Part shown: in pieces, positions 8,224 to 16,365 of the stretch
Layout of the letters: each line of letters opens with the position of its first letter
Position numbering within the stretch: position 1 is the stretch's first letter
Assembly: GCF_044454545.1 (NCBI RefSeq)
Contig: NZ_JBITDV010000010.1
Span: 310,001 to 374,000 of the forward strand
Length of the DNA stretch: 64,000 nucleotides
Source of the DNA: Cryptosporangium sp044454545
GTDB taxonomy: Bacteria > Actinomycetota > Actinomycetes > Mycobacteriales > Cryptosporangiaceae
Direction: 5' to 3'
The notes under the pieces: generated by a model
What the model was told of the DNA's origin: nothing
Databases searched by the model: none
Seen by the model: the letters and a program-made list of their open reading frames with translations, nothing else
Made by a program: the position numbers and the translations under genes

Positions 8224-8249
8224 AGCGACCGTCGCGAAGCGACGGTGCT
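8224..8249 (+). terminator. Strong hairpin, possible terminator or attenuator
   Basis: ACCGTCGC-GAA-GCGACGGT forms a perfect 8-bp stem with a 3-nt loop, extended by AGC/GCT across a single bulged G to about 11 bp. There is no T tract. AGCAG-C-CAC at 8202-8210 can pair instead with GTGCTGCT at 8245-8252, which would break the base of this stem, so two exclusive folds are possible. Confidence 0.35.
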
Positions 8250-8341
8250 GCTCCTACCGTGGCCGGCCGGGCATTGTCGGGGTTCCGACTGCCGTGCCCG
8301 TACCAGCCACATGTCCGGTTACGCCGCCCTTAGGCCCGTGA

Positions 8342-8347
8342 TAACTT
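8342..8347 (+). promoter_or_regulatory. Candidate -10 element for the signalling operon
   Basis: TAACTT fits the actinobacterial -10 pattern TANNNT and lies in the only A/T-rich patch upstream of the operon, 88 nt before the first start codon. No convincing -35 hexamer is visible about 17 nt upstream. Confidence 0.25.
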
Positions 8348-8434
8348 TCACCGGATTCATGGTCCAGCTACAGGCGCCGGCCAACCGCCGATGATCGACG
8401 CTCCTCTCCATCCCTCCGAGTGGAGGAACTCCCC

Positions 8435-10210
8435 ATGCGTCTGCCTCGTCTCCGGCTGATCGCAGCAGTAATGGCTGTATGCGTCTCGGCCCTCGTACTC
8501 GGCACCGCCCAGCCGGCCCAAGCACACAAGCACCCGACGCCCGTGCAGCTCATCTCGCCTGCCGTAGTCCGGATCATGACGTACGGCAAGGTCAGCATCT
8601 CGCTGATCGAACACAACTTCCGCGGCTCCACCGGCAACGACATCTCGCTGGTCCAGCGCTCCTACCAGCCGTTGCTCGCGACCGGCAGCGGCGCTGTCGT
8701 CAACCCCACCGGCACGATCGTGACGTCACCGACGGTCACCGGGGTCGACCTCAACCGCGCCGCGATCTACGCGGTCAACAAGGTCTTCAACGAGCGCTAC
8801 GGCGACGGCGCACCCATGCCCGCCGACCCGTACAGCAAGGCGAAGCCGTCCGGCAACACCAGCGACGTGGTCAGCCGCCGGCTGCAGCGCTGCTACAGCG
8901 GCAACACCACCGACGAGACCGGCGGCTGCGTGATCTTCACCCAGGCCGTCGTCGTCGTGCAGCCGTTCGTGGCCGACCAGAAGCAGTTCGGCAACCTGCC
9001 CGCCGAGGTCGTGTACCCGACCGGCGGCAAGAAGGCGGACGTGTCGGTACTGAAGGTCGGCGCGAGCAGCATGCCGTCCGTCGTGCTCGGCACCTCGGCG
9101 GCCGAGGTCGAGGCGATCTCCGAGCTCGGCTTCACGAACACGCCGTCCGACGAGAAGTCGCTGAAGCTCGTCCAGGCGCACTTCGACAAAAAGGGCAGCG
9201 GCGTCGAGCGGAAGAACGACGACTACCAGGCCGAGGTCAACGCGGGCTTCACCAACGGCATGGACGGGGCCCCGGTCGTCTCCGAGAAGGGCCAGGTCGT
9301 CGGCTTCCTGAAGAAGGACGGCGGCCAGGTCAAGCTCGTCGGCCCGGACGCGGTCGCCGACGCGCTGTCCGCGGTCGGGGTCAAGCCCGAGCGGGGCCCG
9401 ACCGACCTGGTGTACGAGAACGCGCTGCACAACTACAACAACGCGCTCTACACCGCGGCCGCACCCAACCTGGCCCAGGTGCTGAAGCTCTACCCGGGCC
9501 ACGCGCTCGCGACCGAGAAGCTGGCGGTCGCCAACCAGCGCAAGGGCACGTCCGCCGACAAGGGCAGCGAGGGCGCGACCGACACGTCCGGCTTCGGCTC
9601 GAACGACAACGGCGGCTCCAGCAGTTCCGATTCGTCGCCGAACATCCTGCTCTGGGGTGGCTTGGCCGCGGTCGCCGTCCTCGCGCTGCTGCTCGGCTTC
9701 GTGCTGCTGCGCGGCCGTGGCGACAAGAACAAGATGGTCAACGGCCCGACGCCGGACCCGAACATGATGCCCGGCTACGGACAGCCCTACCCCGGTGGCG
9801 CGATGCCGCCGCCCGGCTGGGTCGATCCGCGGCAGCCGGGCGGCCCGTACGGAGCGCCGTACCCGTACCCGGGTGTGCCCGCGTACACCGAGCCGCCCGC
9901 GGGTGCGCCGCAGTCCGGTGTGCCGTACGTCGACCCGAACGGCCAGACCGTGATGCACTACGCGCCCGGTATACCGGGCAATGCACCGGCAATGCCCGGT
10001 ATGTCGCACGGTGGCCCGGGGTCGTCCGGTGCGGGTTCGCCGAGCGGCGCTACCGTGGTCGCCGCCGAGGGCTCGGACGCACCCACCAGCCTGCTGGCCG
10101 TCCGCCCTGGTGACGCTCCGGCCGACGCGGCCGGAAACTGTGACCATTGTGGGCAGCCGCTCCAGTCGGGGCAGCAGTTCTGCGGTTACTGCGGTAGCCG
10201 GGTGCACTGA
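8435..10210 (+). CDS. Membrane sensor: signal peptide, dead HtrA-like domain, TM segment, C-terminal zinc ribbon
   Basis: A 591-residue type I membrane protein. Residues 1-30 are a signal peptide ending AQPAQA. Residues about 40-320 resemble a trypsin/HtrA fold (GSGAVVNPTGTIVTSP; ADVSVLKV; FTNGMDGAPVVSEKGQVVGF), but the usual catalytic His position reads Thr100 and the GxSG nucleophile is replaced by GMDG (275-278), so proteolysis is unlikely. A TPR-like helical pair (327-369), a transmembrane helix (403-425) and a Pro/Gly/Tyr-rich cytosolic stretch follow; the chain ends in a CxxC...CxxC zinc ribbon. Start ATG 8435 has GGAGGA 7 nt upstream. It is first in the operon, 28 nt before the kinase, suggesting an extracytoplasmic sensor partner. 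Confidence 0.82.
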   Translation: MRLPRLRLIAAVMAVCVSALVLGTAQPAQAHKHPTPVQLISPAVVRIMTYGKVSISLIEHNFRGSTGNDISLVQRSYQPLLATGSGAVVNPTGTIVTSPTVTGVDLNRAAIYAVNKVFNERYGDGAPMPADPYSKAKPSGNTSDVVSRRLQRCYSGNTTDETGGCVIFTQAVVVVQPFVADQKQFGNLPAEVVYPTGGKKADVSVLKVGASSMPSVVLGTSAAEVEAISELGFTNTPSDEKSLKLVQAHFDKKGSGVERKNDDYQAEVNAGFTNGMDGAPVVSEKGQVVGFLKKDGGQVKLVGPDAVADALSAVGVKPERGPTDLVYENALHNYNNALYTAAAPNLAQVLKLYPGHALATEKLAVANQRKGTSADKGSEGATDTSGFGSNDNGGSSSSDSSPNILLWGGLAAVAVLALLLGFVLLRGRGDKNKMVNGPTPDPNMMPGYGQPYPGGAMPPPGWVDPRQPGGPYGAPYPYPGVPAYTEPPAGAPQSGVPYVDPNGQTVMHYAPGIPGNAPAMPGMSHGGPGSSGAGSPSGATVVAAEGSDAPTSLLAVRPGDAPADAAGNCDHCGQPLQSGQQFCGYCGSRVH

Positions 10211-10238
10211 GACGTGTCGAACGAACCGGTGGTCAGGG

Positions 10239-12308
10239 ATGAGTGATTCGATCGAGTCCGCGCGCCTCGAGGGGCTTCGCGCTGCGGGCTACGAGATGCA
10301 GTCGCTCATCGGGCGCGGGGGCATGGCGTATGTCTACCGCGCGGAAGACACCCGTCTCGGTCGCATCGTCGCGGTGAAGGTGCTCGCTCCGGAACTCGCC
10401 CAGAACGAGGAGTTCCGGCAGCGGTTCCTGCGGGAGTCGCGCCTGGCGGCCTCCCTCGACCACCCGAACATCATCCCGATCTACGAGGCCGGCGAGGTCG
10501 ACGGTCACCTCTACCTGGCCATGCGCTTCGTCGAGGGCGCCGACCTCAAGGTCGTGCTCAAGCGCCGGGGGACGCTCACCGTCGACGAGGCGATGGGCGT
10601 CTTCGGCCAGGTCGGTGCGGCCCTCGACGCCGCGCACAAGGCCGGCCTCGTCCACCGTGACGTCAAGCCGGCGAACATCCTGGTCTCGGCGGCCACCGCA
10701 CCCGGCGGCCGTGACCACGTGTACCTGAGCGACTTCGGCCTCACCAAGCGGGCGTCGTCGCTGACCGGCGTCACGGCGACCGGCATCGTCGTCGGGACGA
10801 TGGACTACGTCGCGCCCGAGCAGATCGGCGGCAAGGCGGTCGACGCCCGGACCGACGTGTACGCGCTGGGGTGCGTGGTCTACCAGGCGCTGACCGGCAA
10901 GGTGCCGTTCATCCGGACGGACGACGCGGCGCTGCTCTGGGCACACCTGATGGAGATGCCGACGCCGATCAGCCAGGTGCGGCAAGACGTCCCGGCAGCC
11001 GTCGACAAGGTCGTGGAGACCGCGATGGCGAAGGGGCCGGAGGGGCGGTTCGCGTCCTGCGGGGAGTTCATCAGCGCGCTGGGCGCCGCGTTCAACGGCA
11101 ACCAGGTCAACCTGCCGACGAGTGCGACCGGCGGCACGGCGGTCAGCCCGAGCAGCGCGCCGCCGTCGGCGTACCCGGGCGGTCCGTACACGCCGCCGTC
11201 GGGCGCGGGCCAGACCGGGGCCCAAACCGGTGCACAGCCCCAGGGGACTCCGACCACGCAGGTGCCGGGGGGCGAATACTCGCCGCAGACCCCGTATCCG
11301 CACCAGTACTCACCCACGCAGTTCCCGCCCGGCGCGTACCCGCAGTCGGCACCGCCGCACTCGGCGCCGCCCCACTCGGCACCCCCGCAGTCGGCACCGC
11401 CCCACTCGGCTCCGCCGCAGTACTCGTCACCTCCGCAGTACTCGGCTCCGCCGCAGTACTCGACGCCGCCCCAGTACTCGACGCCGCCGCAGGCGATGAC
11501 GCCCTACTCGGCCCCGCCGAGCCAGCACACCGGTGCGCCTTACCCGTACTCGGCCCCGCCGCACCCCGGTTCGGCGCCGCCGTACCCGTACTCGGCCCCG
11601 CCCGCCGGCTCCGCACCGCCCTACCCGTACTCCGCGCCGCCGCAGGGCGTCAGCGGGCCGCCCGCCAACGGGCAGACGCCGTCGTCCGGCTCGGGGCGGC
11701 GCAAGCTGCTGATCGGCGGCCTCGCCGGTGCGCTGGTCCTCGTCATCGCGTTGGTGGCCTTCCTCGTCCTCAAGCCGTTCCAGGAGGGCACGAAGCACTT
11801 CACCGCCACGACGACGGTGCCGATCTCGTTCGACTATCCAGACAGCTGGAAGATGGCCGGTCCGGGCACGAACGTGGTGTTCTCGCCGCACTCGAGCGAG
11901 GCGTTGTCGCTGTTCGGTACTCCGGGCGCGGCCACGAGCTGGAACGACATCGACCGGCCGCTGAAGAACGACTCGGACTCGGTTGTCGGCGTCTACACGT
12001 TGCTGGCCACGACGGACTTCCCGGCGACCGCGGACGAACGCAAAGCCACGCTGGCCAACTACCTGCCGGCCACGGTCTCGCTCAACACTCAGCAAACGGC
12101 AGTCGTGGACGGGCGGGACGCGACTCGGCACGACGGTTCTCTCCAGGAATCGGGCGGCGACGGCGATCTGCGGATCCGCTGCTTCGTCGTCAAGGACGCG
12201 ACGTCGAACCAGACCGTCCTGCTGGTGTTCTTCGCCTCGGAAAGCGCCTGGGACAAGAACGAGAGCAAGTTCAAGACCTTGCTCGATTCGGTGAAGTTCA
12301 AGGCCTGA
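10239..12308 (+). CDS. PknB-like transmembrane serine/threonine protein kinase
   Basis: A 689-residue Hanks-type kinase. The catalytic domain spans residues about 18-290, with glycine loop IGRGGMAYVYRAED, catalytic Lys47, HRDVKPANIL (Asp141), DFGL (Asp165) and APEQI. A 120-residue linker of Ser-Ala-Pro-Pro-Gln-Tyr repeats follows, then one transmembrane helix (about 490-511) and an extracytoplasmic domain whose start FDYPDSW resembles PsbP/LpqN-like domains. All catalytic residues are intact. Start ATG 10239 is preceded by CAGGG. It lies between the zinc-ribbon membrane protein and the Crp regulator in one operon; the FHA domain encoded downstream is an obvious phosphothreonine reader. Confidence 0.93.
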   Translation: MSDSIESARLEGLRAAGYEMQSLIGRGGMAYVYRAEDTRLGRIVAVKVLAPELAQNEEFRQRFLRESRLAASLDHPNIIPIYEAGEVDGHLYLAMRFVEGADLKVVLKRRGTLTVDEAMGVFGQVGAALDAAHKAGLVHRDVKPANILVSAATAPGGRDHVYLSDFGLTKRASSLTGVTATGIVVGTMDYVAPEQIGGKAVDARTDVYALGCVVYQALTGKVPFIRTDDAALLWAHLMEMPTPISQVRQDVPAAVDKVVETAMAKGPEGRFASCGEFISALGAAFNGNQVNLPTSATGGTAVSPSSAPPSAYPGGPYTPPSGAGQTGAQTGAQPQGTPTTQVPGGEYSPQTPYPHQYSPTQFPPGAYPQSAPPHSAPPHSAPPQSAPPHSAPPQYSSPPQYSAPPQYSTPPQYSTPPQAMTPYSAPPSQHTGAPYPYSAPPHPGSAPPYPYSAPPAGSAPPYPYSAPPQGVSGPPANGQTPSSGSGRRKLLIGGLAGALVLVIALVAFLVLKPFQEGTKHFTATTTVPISFDYPDSWKMAGPGTNVVFSPHSSEALSLFGTPGAATSWNDIDRPLKNDSDSVVGVYTLLATTDFPATADERKATLANYLPATVSLNTQQTAVVDGRDATRHDGSLQESGGDGDLRIRCFVVKDATSNQTVLLVFFASESAWDKNESKFKTLLDSVKFKA

Positions 12309-12324
12309 GGGAGAGCCGCGGTCG

Positions 12325-12990
12325 ATGGAGTGGTCAACGCTGTCCATGCTCAACGAGAAGGAGCGGCGCGAGCTGCTGACGGTCGCCCGGAGGCGGAAGT
12401 TCCGCCGGAACGAGGTCCTGTTCCACGAGGGTGACCCGGCCAACTCCCTGCACCTGATCGAGTCCGGTCACGTGAGCGTGCGTGTGACGACCGACGCCGG
12501 AGACAGCGTGACGCTGGCCATCGCCGGACCGGGCGAGACCGTCGGCGAGCTGGCGCTGCTGGAGGCCGACCCGAGCAAGGCGGTACGGTCGGCGACCGTG
12601 ACCGCGCTCGAGGGCTGCGAGACGCTGTCACTGCAGCGTGACCGGTTCGACGCACTGCGTCAGCAGTACCCGCCGATGGACCGGGTGCTGGCCCAGTTAC
12701 TGGCGAACCAGGTACGGCGGCTCAACGGCCGGCTGCTGGAGTTCCTGTACCTGCCCGCCGACAAGCGGGTGCTGCGCCGGCTGGCGAACCTGGCCCGGGC
12801 CTACGACGACGGCCAGACCCGGCCGGTCGCGGTACCGCTGACCCAGGAGGTCATCGCGAGCCTCGCCGGGACGTCGCGCCCGACGACCAACCAGGCACTG
12901 CGCGCGGTCGAGGAGGCGGGCATCATCGCGATCGGACGCTCGAAGATCGAGATCCTCAACCCGGCGGCTCTCGTTCGTAAGGCCCGGTGA
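12325..12990 (+). CDS. Crp/Fnr family cyclic-nucleotide-binding regulator
   Basis: A 221-residue regulator. The N-terminal cNMP-binding beta-barrel includes LFHEGDPANSLHLIESG and a phosphate-binding cassette GETVGELALLEADPSKAVRS with the Glu and Arg-Ser expected of cAMP binders. A Crp-type winged helix lies near residues 155-205 (LTQEVIASLAGTSRPTTNQA as recognition segment). It starts 16 nt after the kinase. Its stop overlaps a possible upstream start of the cyclase frame. With an adenylate cyclase encoded next door, cAMP is the likely ligand. Confidence 0.92.
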   Translation: MEWSTLSMLNEKERRELLTVARRRKFRRNEVLFHEGDPANSLHLIESGHVSVRVTTDAGDSVTLAIAGPGETVGELALLEADPSKAVRSATVTALEGCETLSLQRDRFDALRQQYPPMDRVLAQLLANQVRRLNGRLLEFLYLPADKRVLRRLANLARAYDDGQTRPVAVPLTQEVIASLAGTSRPTTNQALRAVEEAGIIAIGRSKIEILNPAALVRKAR

Positions 12991-13097
12991 CTTCTTCCCC
13001 ACCTACCCCGAGTACTGATCCGCCAGGTCGGGGGCGTGAGCTAGACCACGAAGTCAGGTCTCCGTCAGTCCGGGTGGGCTCGGAAGCGCGGGGCGCC

Positions 13098-13103
13098 TAC
13101 GCT
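13098..13103 (+). promoter_or_regulatory. Candidate -10 box for a leaderless cyclase transcript
   Basis: TACGCT fits TANNNT and occupies exactly -12 to -7 relative to the GTG at 13110, the geometry of leaderless actinobacterial promoters. No Shine-Dalgarno sequence precedes that GTG, which supports a leaderless start. It would give the cyclase and the ABC fusion an internal promoter. Confidence 0.45.
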
Positions 13104-13109
13104 ACCCCC

Positions 13110-16100
13110 GTGCCACCCGAGATCCGGTGCTCGAACTGCGGCGAGGAAAACAACCCGCCGCAGGCTAGGTTCTGCTTTTCCTGCGGAAACGCACTGACCT
13201 CCGAGGACACCAGAGAGCTACGCAAGACGATCACGGTCGTCTTCACCGACGTCGTCGGTTCCAGTGCGCTGGGCGAACGGCTCGACCCCGAAGTGCTGCG
13301 CCGGATGATGACCCGTTACTACGAGCACGCGACCGCGATCCACGTACGGCACGGCGGCCGGGTGCAGAAATTCATCGGCGACGCGGTGATGGCGGTGTTC
13401 GGGCTCCCGAACTCCCGCGAAGACGACGCCCTGCGGGCGGTGCGGGCGGCGGCCGAGCTGCACGCGTCGCTGGAGGGGCTGAACGAGACGCTCCGGCGCG
13501 ACTGGGGCGTCACGCTGAACCTGCGGACCGGCGTCAATACCGGTGAGGTCGTGATCGGGCAGGCGTACCTGGGGCAAGACATCACGCTCGGGGACGTCGT
13601 CAACGTGGCCGCCCGGCTGGAAACCGCGGCCGAGCCCGGAACCGTCCTGATCGGAGACTCGACCTACCGCCTGTCCCGGGACGCGGTGACCGCGGAGATG
13701 CTGCCGCCGATGACCGTCCGGGGCCGGGGCGTCCCGGTCGACGCCTGGCGGCTGCTGGCCGTCAAACCCGGAGCTTCCGGACATGCGCGCCGGCTGGACG
13801 CGCCGATCGTCGGCCGGACCCGAGAGCTCCAGCTGCTGCGGCAGTTGTTCGACCGGGCGGTGACCGAGCGCGCGGCGCGGACCGTCACCGTGCTCGGGTC
13901 CGGCGGCGCCGGGAAGTCGCGGTTGCTGCACGAGCTCCTGGCGCAGGTCCAAGACCGGGCGACGGTGCTGCACGGCGAGTGTCTGAGCTACGGAGACGGT
14001 CTCACCTACCTGCCGCTGGCCGAGGTGGTCCGGCAGGCCGCCGGTGCGGGGCCGGAGGAGGACACCGCGGCCGTCCGGGCCAAGCTGTCCGCGCTGCTGC
14101 CCGGCGACAACCACACGGTGGCCGCGCTGGCCGGTCTGCTCGGCGACCCGACGGCTCCGGCCGCGGCCGGAGGCAACCAGAACCCGTCGGCGATCCCGGC
14201 CGGCAGCGTCGAAGATCTGCCTCAGGCGATGTACCGGTTCGCCCACACGCTCGCCTCGCGGCGTCCGCTCGTCCTGGTTCTGGACGATCTGCACTGGGCG
14301 GAACCGGCGCTGCTCGACCTGATCGTCCAGATCTCCGACTGGCTGCGCGACAGCCCGGTGCTGATCTGCTGCCTGTCCCGCCCGGAGCTGCTGGAAGCCC
14401 GGCCGGAGTGGGGCCGGGGCGGCACGAACACCTGGATGCTGACGCTCGAGCCACTCGGGTCCAACGACTCGGCCGCGCTGCTCGACAACCTGCTGGACGG
14501 CGCCGACGGGGCCGAGGAGGTCCGGGCCCGGATCGTCGAGGCGGCCGAGGGCAACCCGCTCTACATCGAGGAACTCGTCGGCATGCTGCTCGACGACGGT
14601 CTGCTCGACCGGGTCGACGGCAAATGGACGCTGACCTCGGAGATCAACCGGCTGGCCGTGCCGCCGAGCGTCGGCGCGCTGCTGGCCGCCCGTCTCGACG
14701 GACTGCCGAAGGACGAGCGCGGCGTGCTCGAGCGGGCCGGGGTCATCGGTGACGTGTTCTACCGCAACGGGGTCATCGCGCTGACGCCGCCGGAGCAGCA
14801 GCGCGACGTGACCGGGGCACTGCTCTCGCTGGTCCGCAAGGAACTGCTGCGGCCGGAGGGTTCGGTACTGCACGGCGAGAGCGCGCTGCGGTTCCGGCAC
14901 CAGCTGGTTCGTGACGCCGCGTACAACTCGCTCTCGAAGCGTGAACGCGCGCATCTGCACGAGATGGCCGGGCGCTGGATGGAGGAGAAGCTCGCCGGGC
15001 GGTTGCCCGAGCTGGAGGAGATCGTCGGTTTCCACCTGGAGCAGGCGGCCCGGTTCCGCACCGGTATCGGGCCGGTCGACGCGGACACGCTCGAGCTGTC
15101 CCGCCGCGCCGCGGAGCACCTCGGCCGCGCCGGGCGTCGAGCGTTCGCCCGCCGGGACATGCCGGCCGCGATCACGTTGCTGGGCCGCGCCACCGCGCTG
15201 CTGCCCGCTGAGCACGCCGCCCGGGTCGGGCTGCTGCCCCAGTTCGCGGCCGCACTGGTCGAGCGCGGTGAGTTCAACCGGGCGTCCGAATTGCTCGACG
15301 AGGCGGCCACCGCCTCGGAGCGGACCGGAGACACCGAGCTCCGCTCCGAGACCGAGAAGGTCCGCTCGGTGCTGCGCCTGCTGTCCGGGCCGGCCACCGG
15401 CGACAACGCGTCCGCGGCAGACGAGCGCCCGCCGTTGCCGGATCTGACGACGACGGTCGAGCTGGGCGCCGGAGGCGGGTCGGCCGCGGCGAACTGGACG
15501 CTGCTGCGGGACGTCCGCTGGCTGCCGCGGGCGGTGCACAACACCGACCGGGGCCAGACCGACGAGGAGCATCCCAGCGGCGCCGGGCCGGGCGCGGACT
15601 CGCGCCGGCAGGCGATCTCCAAGGCGTTCGCACTGGCCGCGGTTCTCGGCGACGCGGCGGTGGAGCCGACGATCGCCCAGTACCGGGCCGAACTGGCCAG
15701 TAAGGCGACCAACCGCACGGCGGAGGTCCGGCTGCGCGGCGCGCTGGCCGGTCTGACCGCGATGGCGGGCAACTTCGACGACGCCCGCGAGCACCTGGTC
15801 GCGGCGCAGGCGATCACCGATCGGCTGGGGCTGCGGGTGCGTGCGGTGTCGCTGGCGTACCTCGGTGGCTACGTCGAGATGCTGGCGGGCGACCCGTCAG
15901 CGGCGGCCGAGAGACTTCATGCCGGCGCCGAGGAATGCGCCCAGATGGGTGAGAGGTACGTGTTGTCGAACCTGCTCGCGCTGCTGGCGCAGGCCCGGTA
16001 TGCGCAGGGTGTGCTGGCCGAGTCGGCCCAGCTGGCCAGCGACGCCGAGCGCGCCGCCCCGAGCGACGAGATCGTCGCGCAGGCGACGGCCCGGGCCGCC

Positions 16101-16361
16101 CGGGGTAAGGCACTGGCCCGGCTGGGCCGGGTGGAGCAGGCGGTGAACGCCGCCCGGTCGGCGGTCGATACGGTTCGCGGCACCGGATTGTCGACCGTCG
16201 AGGCGGATGTACAGATGGACCTCGCGGAGGTGCTGGAACTGCTACGCGACCCGATCGGCGCCCGCATCACGGCGACCGACGCGCTCGAGAAGTACGAACG
16301 TAAGGGCAACGTCATCTCCGCCGCGCGCGCCCGCGGGGTCGTGCTGCGGTTGGGTGGGTGA
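13110..16361 (+). CDS. Class III adenylate cyclase fused to zinc ribbon, AAA/STAND ATPase and TPR-like repeats
   Basis: About 1083 residues from GTG 13110. In order: zinc ribbon (CSNCG...CFSCG, residues 7-25), class III cyclase domain (about 36-205) with metal Asp in FTDVVGSS and IGDAVMAVFG, adenine-selecting Lys in VQKFIGD, and DVVNVAARLE with transition-state Asn and Arg; then an ATPase with Walker A GSGGAGKS and Walker B LVLVLDDLHW; then helical repeats to the end. The frame is open to a GTG at 12987 overlapping the Crp stop, but that stretch holds the rare codon CTA and poor coding texture, so I prefer 13110. The cyclase looks active and should make cAMP for the neighbouring Crp protein. 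Confidence 0.9.
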   Translation: MPPEIRCSNCGEENNPPQARFCFSCGNALTSEDTRELRKTITVVFTDVVGSSALGERLDPEVLRRMMTRYYEHATAIHVRHGGRVQKFIGDAVMAVFGLPNSREDDALRAVRAAAELHASLEGLNETLRRDWGVTLNLRTGVNTGEVVIGQAYLGQDITLGDVVNVAARLETAAEPGTVLIGDSTYRLSRDAVTAEMLPPMTVRGRGVPVDAWRLLAVKPGASGHARRLDAPIVGRTRELQLLRQLFDRAVTERAARTVTVLGSGGAGKSRLLHELLAQVQDRATVLHGECLSYGDGLTYLPLAEVVRQAAGAGPEEDTAAVRAKLSALLPGDNHTVAALAGLLGDPTAPAAAGGNQNPSAIPAGSVEDLPQAMYRFAHTLASRRPLVLVLDDLHWAEPALLDLIVQISDWLRDSPVLICCLSRPELLEARPEWGRGGTNTWMLTLEPLGSNDSAALLDNLLDGADGAEEVRARIVEAAEGNPLYIEELVGMLLDDGLLDRVDGKWTLTSEINRLAVPPSVGALLAARLDGLPKDERGVLERAGVIGDVFYRNGVIALTPPEQQRDVTGALLSLVRKELLRPEGSVLHGESALRFRHQLVRDAAYNSLSKRERAHLHEMAGRWMEEKLAGRLPELEEIVGFHLEQAARFRTGIGPVDADTLELSRRAAEHLGRAGRRAFARRDMPAAITLLGRATALLPAEHAARVGLLPQFAAALVERGEFNRASELLDEAATASERTGDTELRSETEKVRSVLRLLSGPATGDNASAADERPPLPDLTTTVELGAGGGSAAANWTLLRDVRWLPRAVHNTDRGQTDEEHPSGAGPGADSRRQAISKAFALAAVLGDAAVEPTIAQYRAELASKATNRTAEVRLRGALAGLTAMAGNFDDAREHLVAAQAITDRLGLRVRAVSLAYLGGYVEMLAGDPSAAAERLHAGAEECAQMGERYVLSNLLALLAQARYAQGVLAESAQLASDAERAAPSDEIVAQATARAARGKALARLGRVEQAVNAARSAVDTVRGTGLSTVEADVQMDLAEVLELLRDPIGARITATDALEKYERKGNVISAARARGVVLRLGG

Positions 16362-16365
16362 CCGG

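Larger units (their letters stand above)
7929..8434. other. Intergenic region before the signalling operon
   Basis: About 500 nt between the divergently oriented GntR gene and the rightward signalling operon. No ordinary gene is supported. It contains a six-codon open frame with a good ribosome site (8180), a strong hairpin (8224-8249) and a possible -10 element (8342); these are listed separately. Longer frames on either strand here have the Arg/Ser-rich composition of shadows. Confidence 0.55.

Noticed and set aside
13218..15794. 858-residue minus-strand frame opposite the adenylate cyclase
   Set aside because: Gln/Arg/Val-rich antisense shadow; the plus strand has intact cyclase and Walker motifs.
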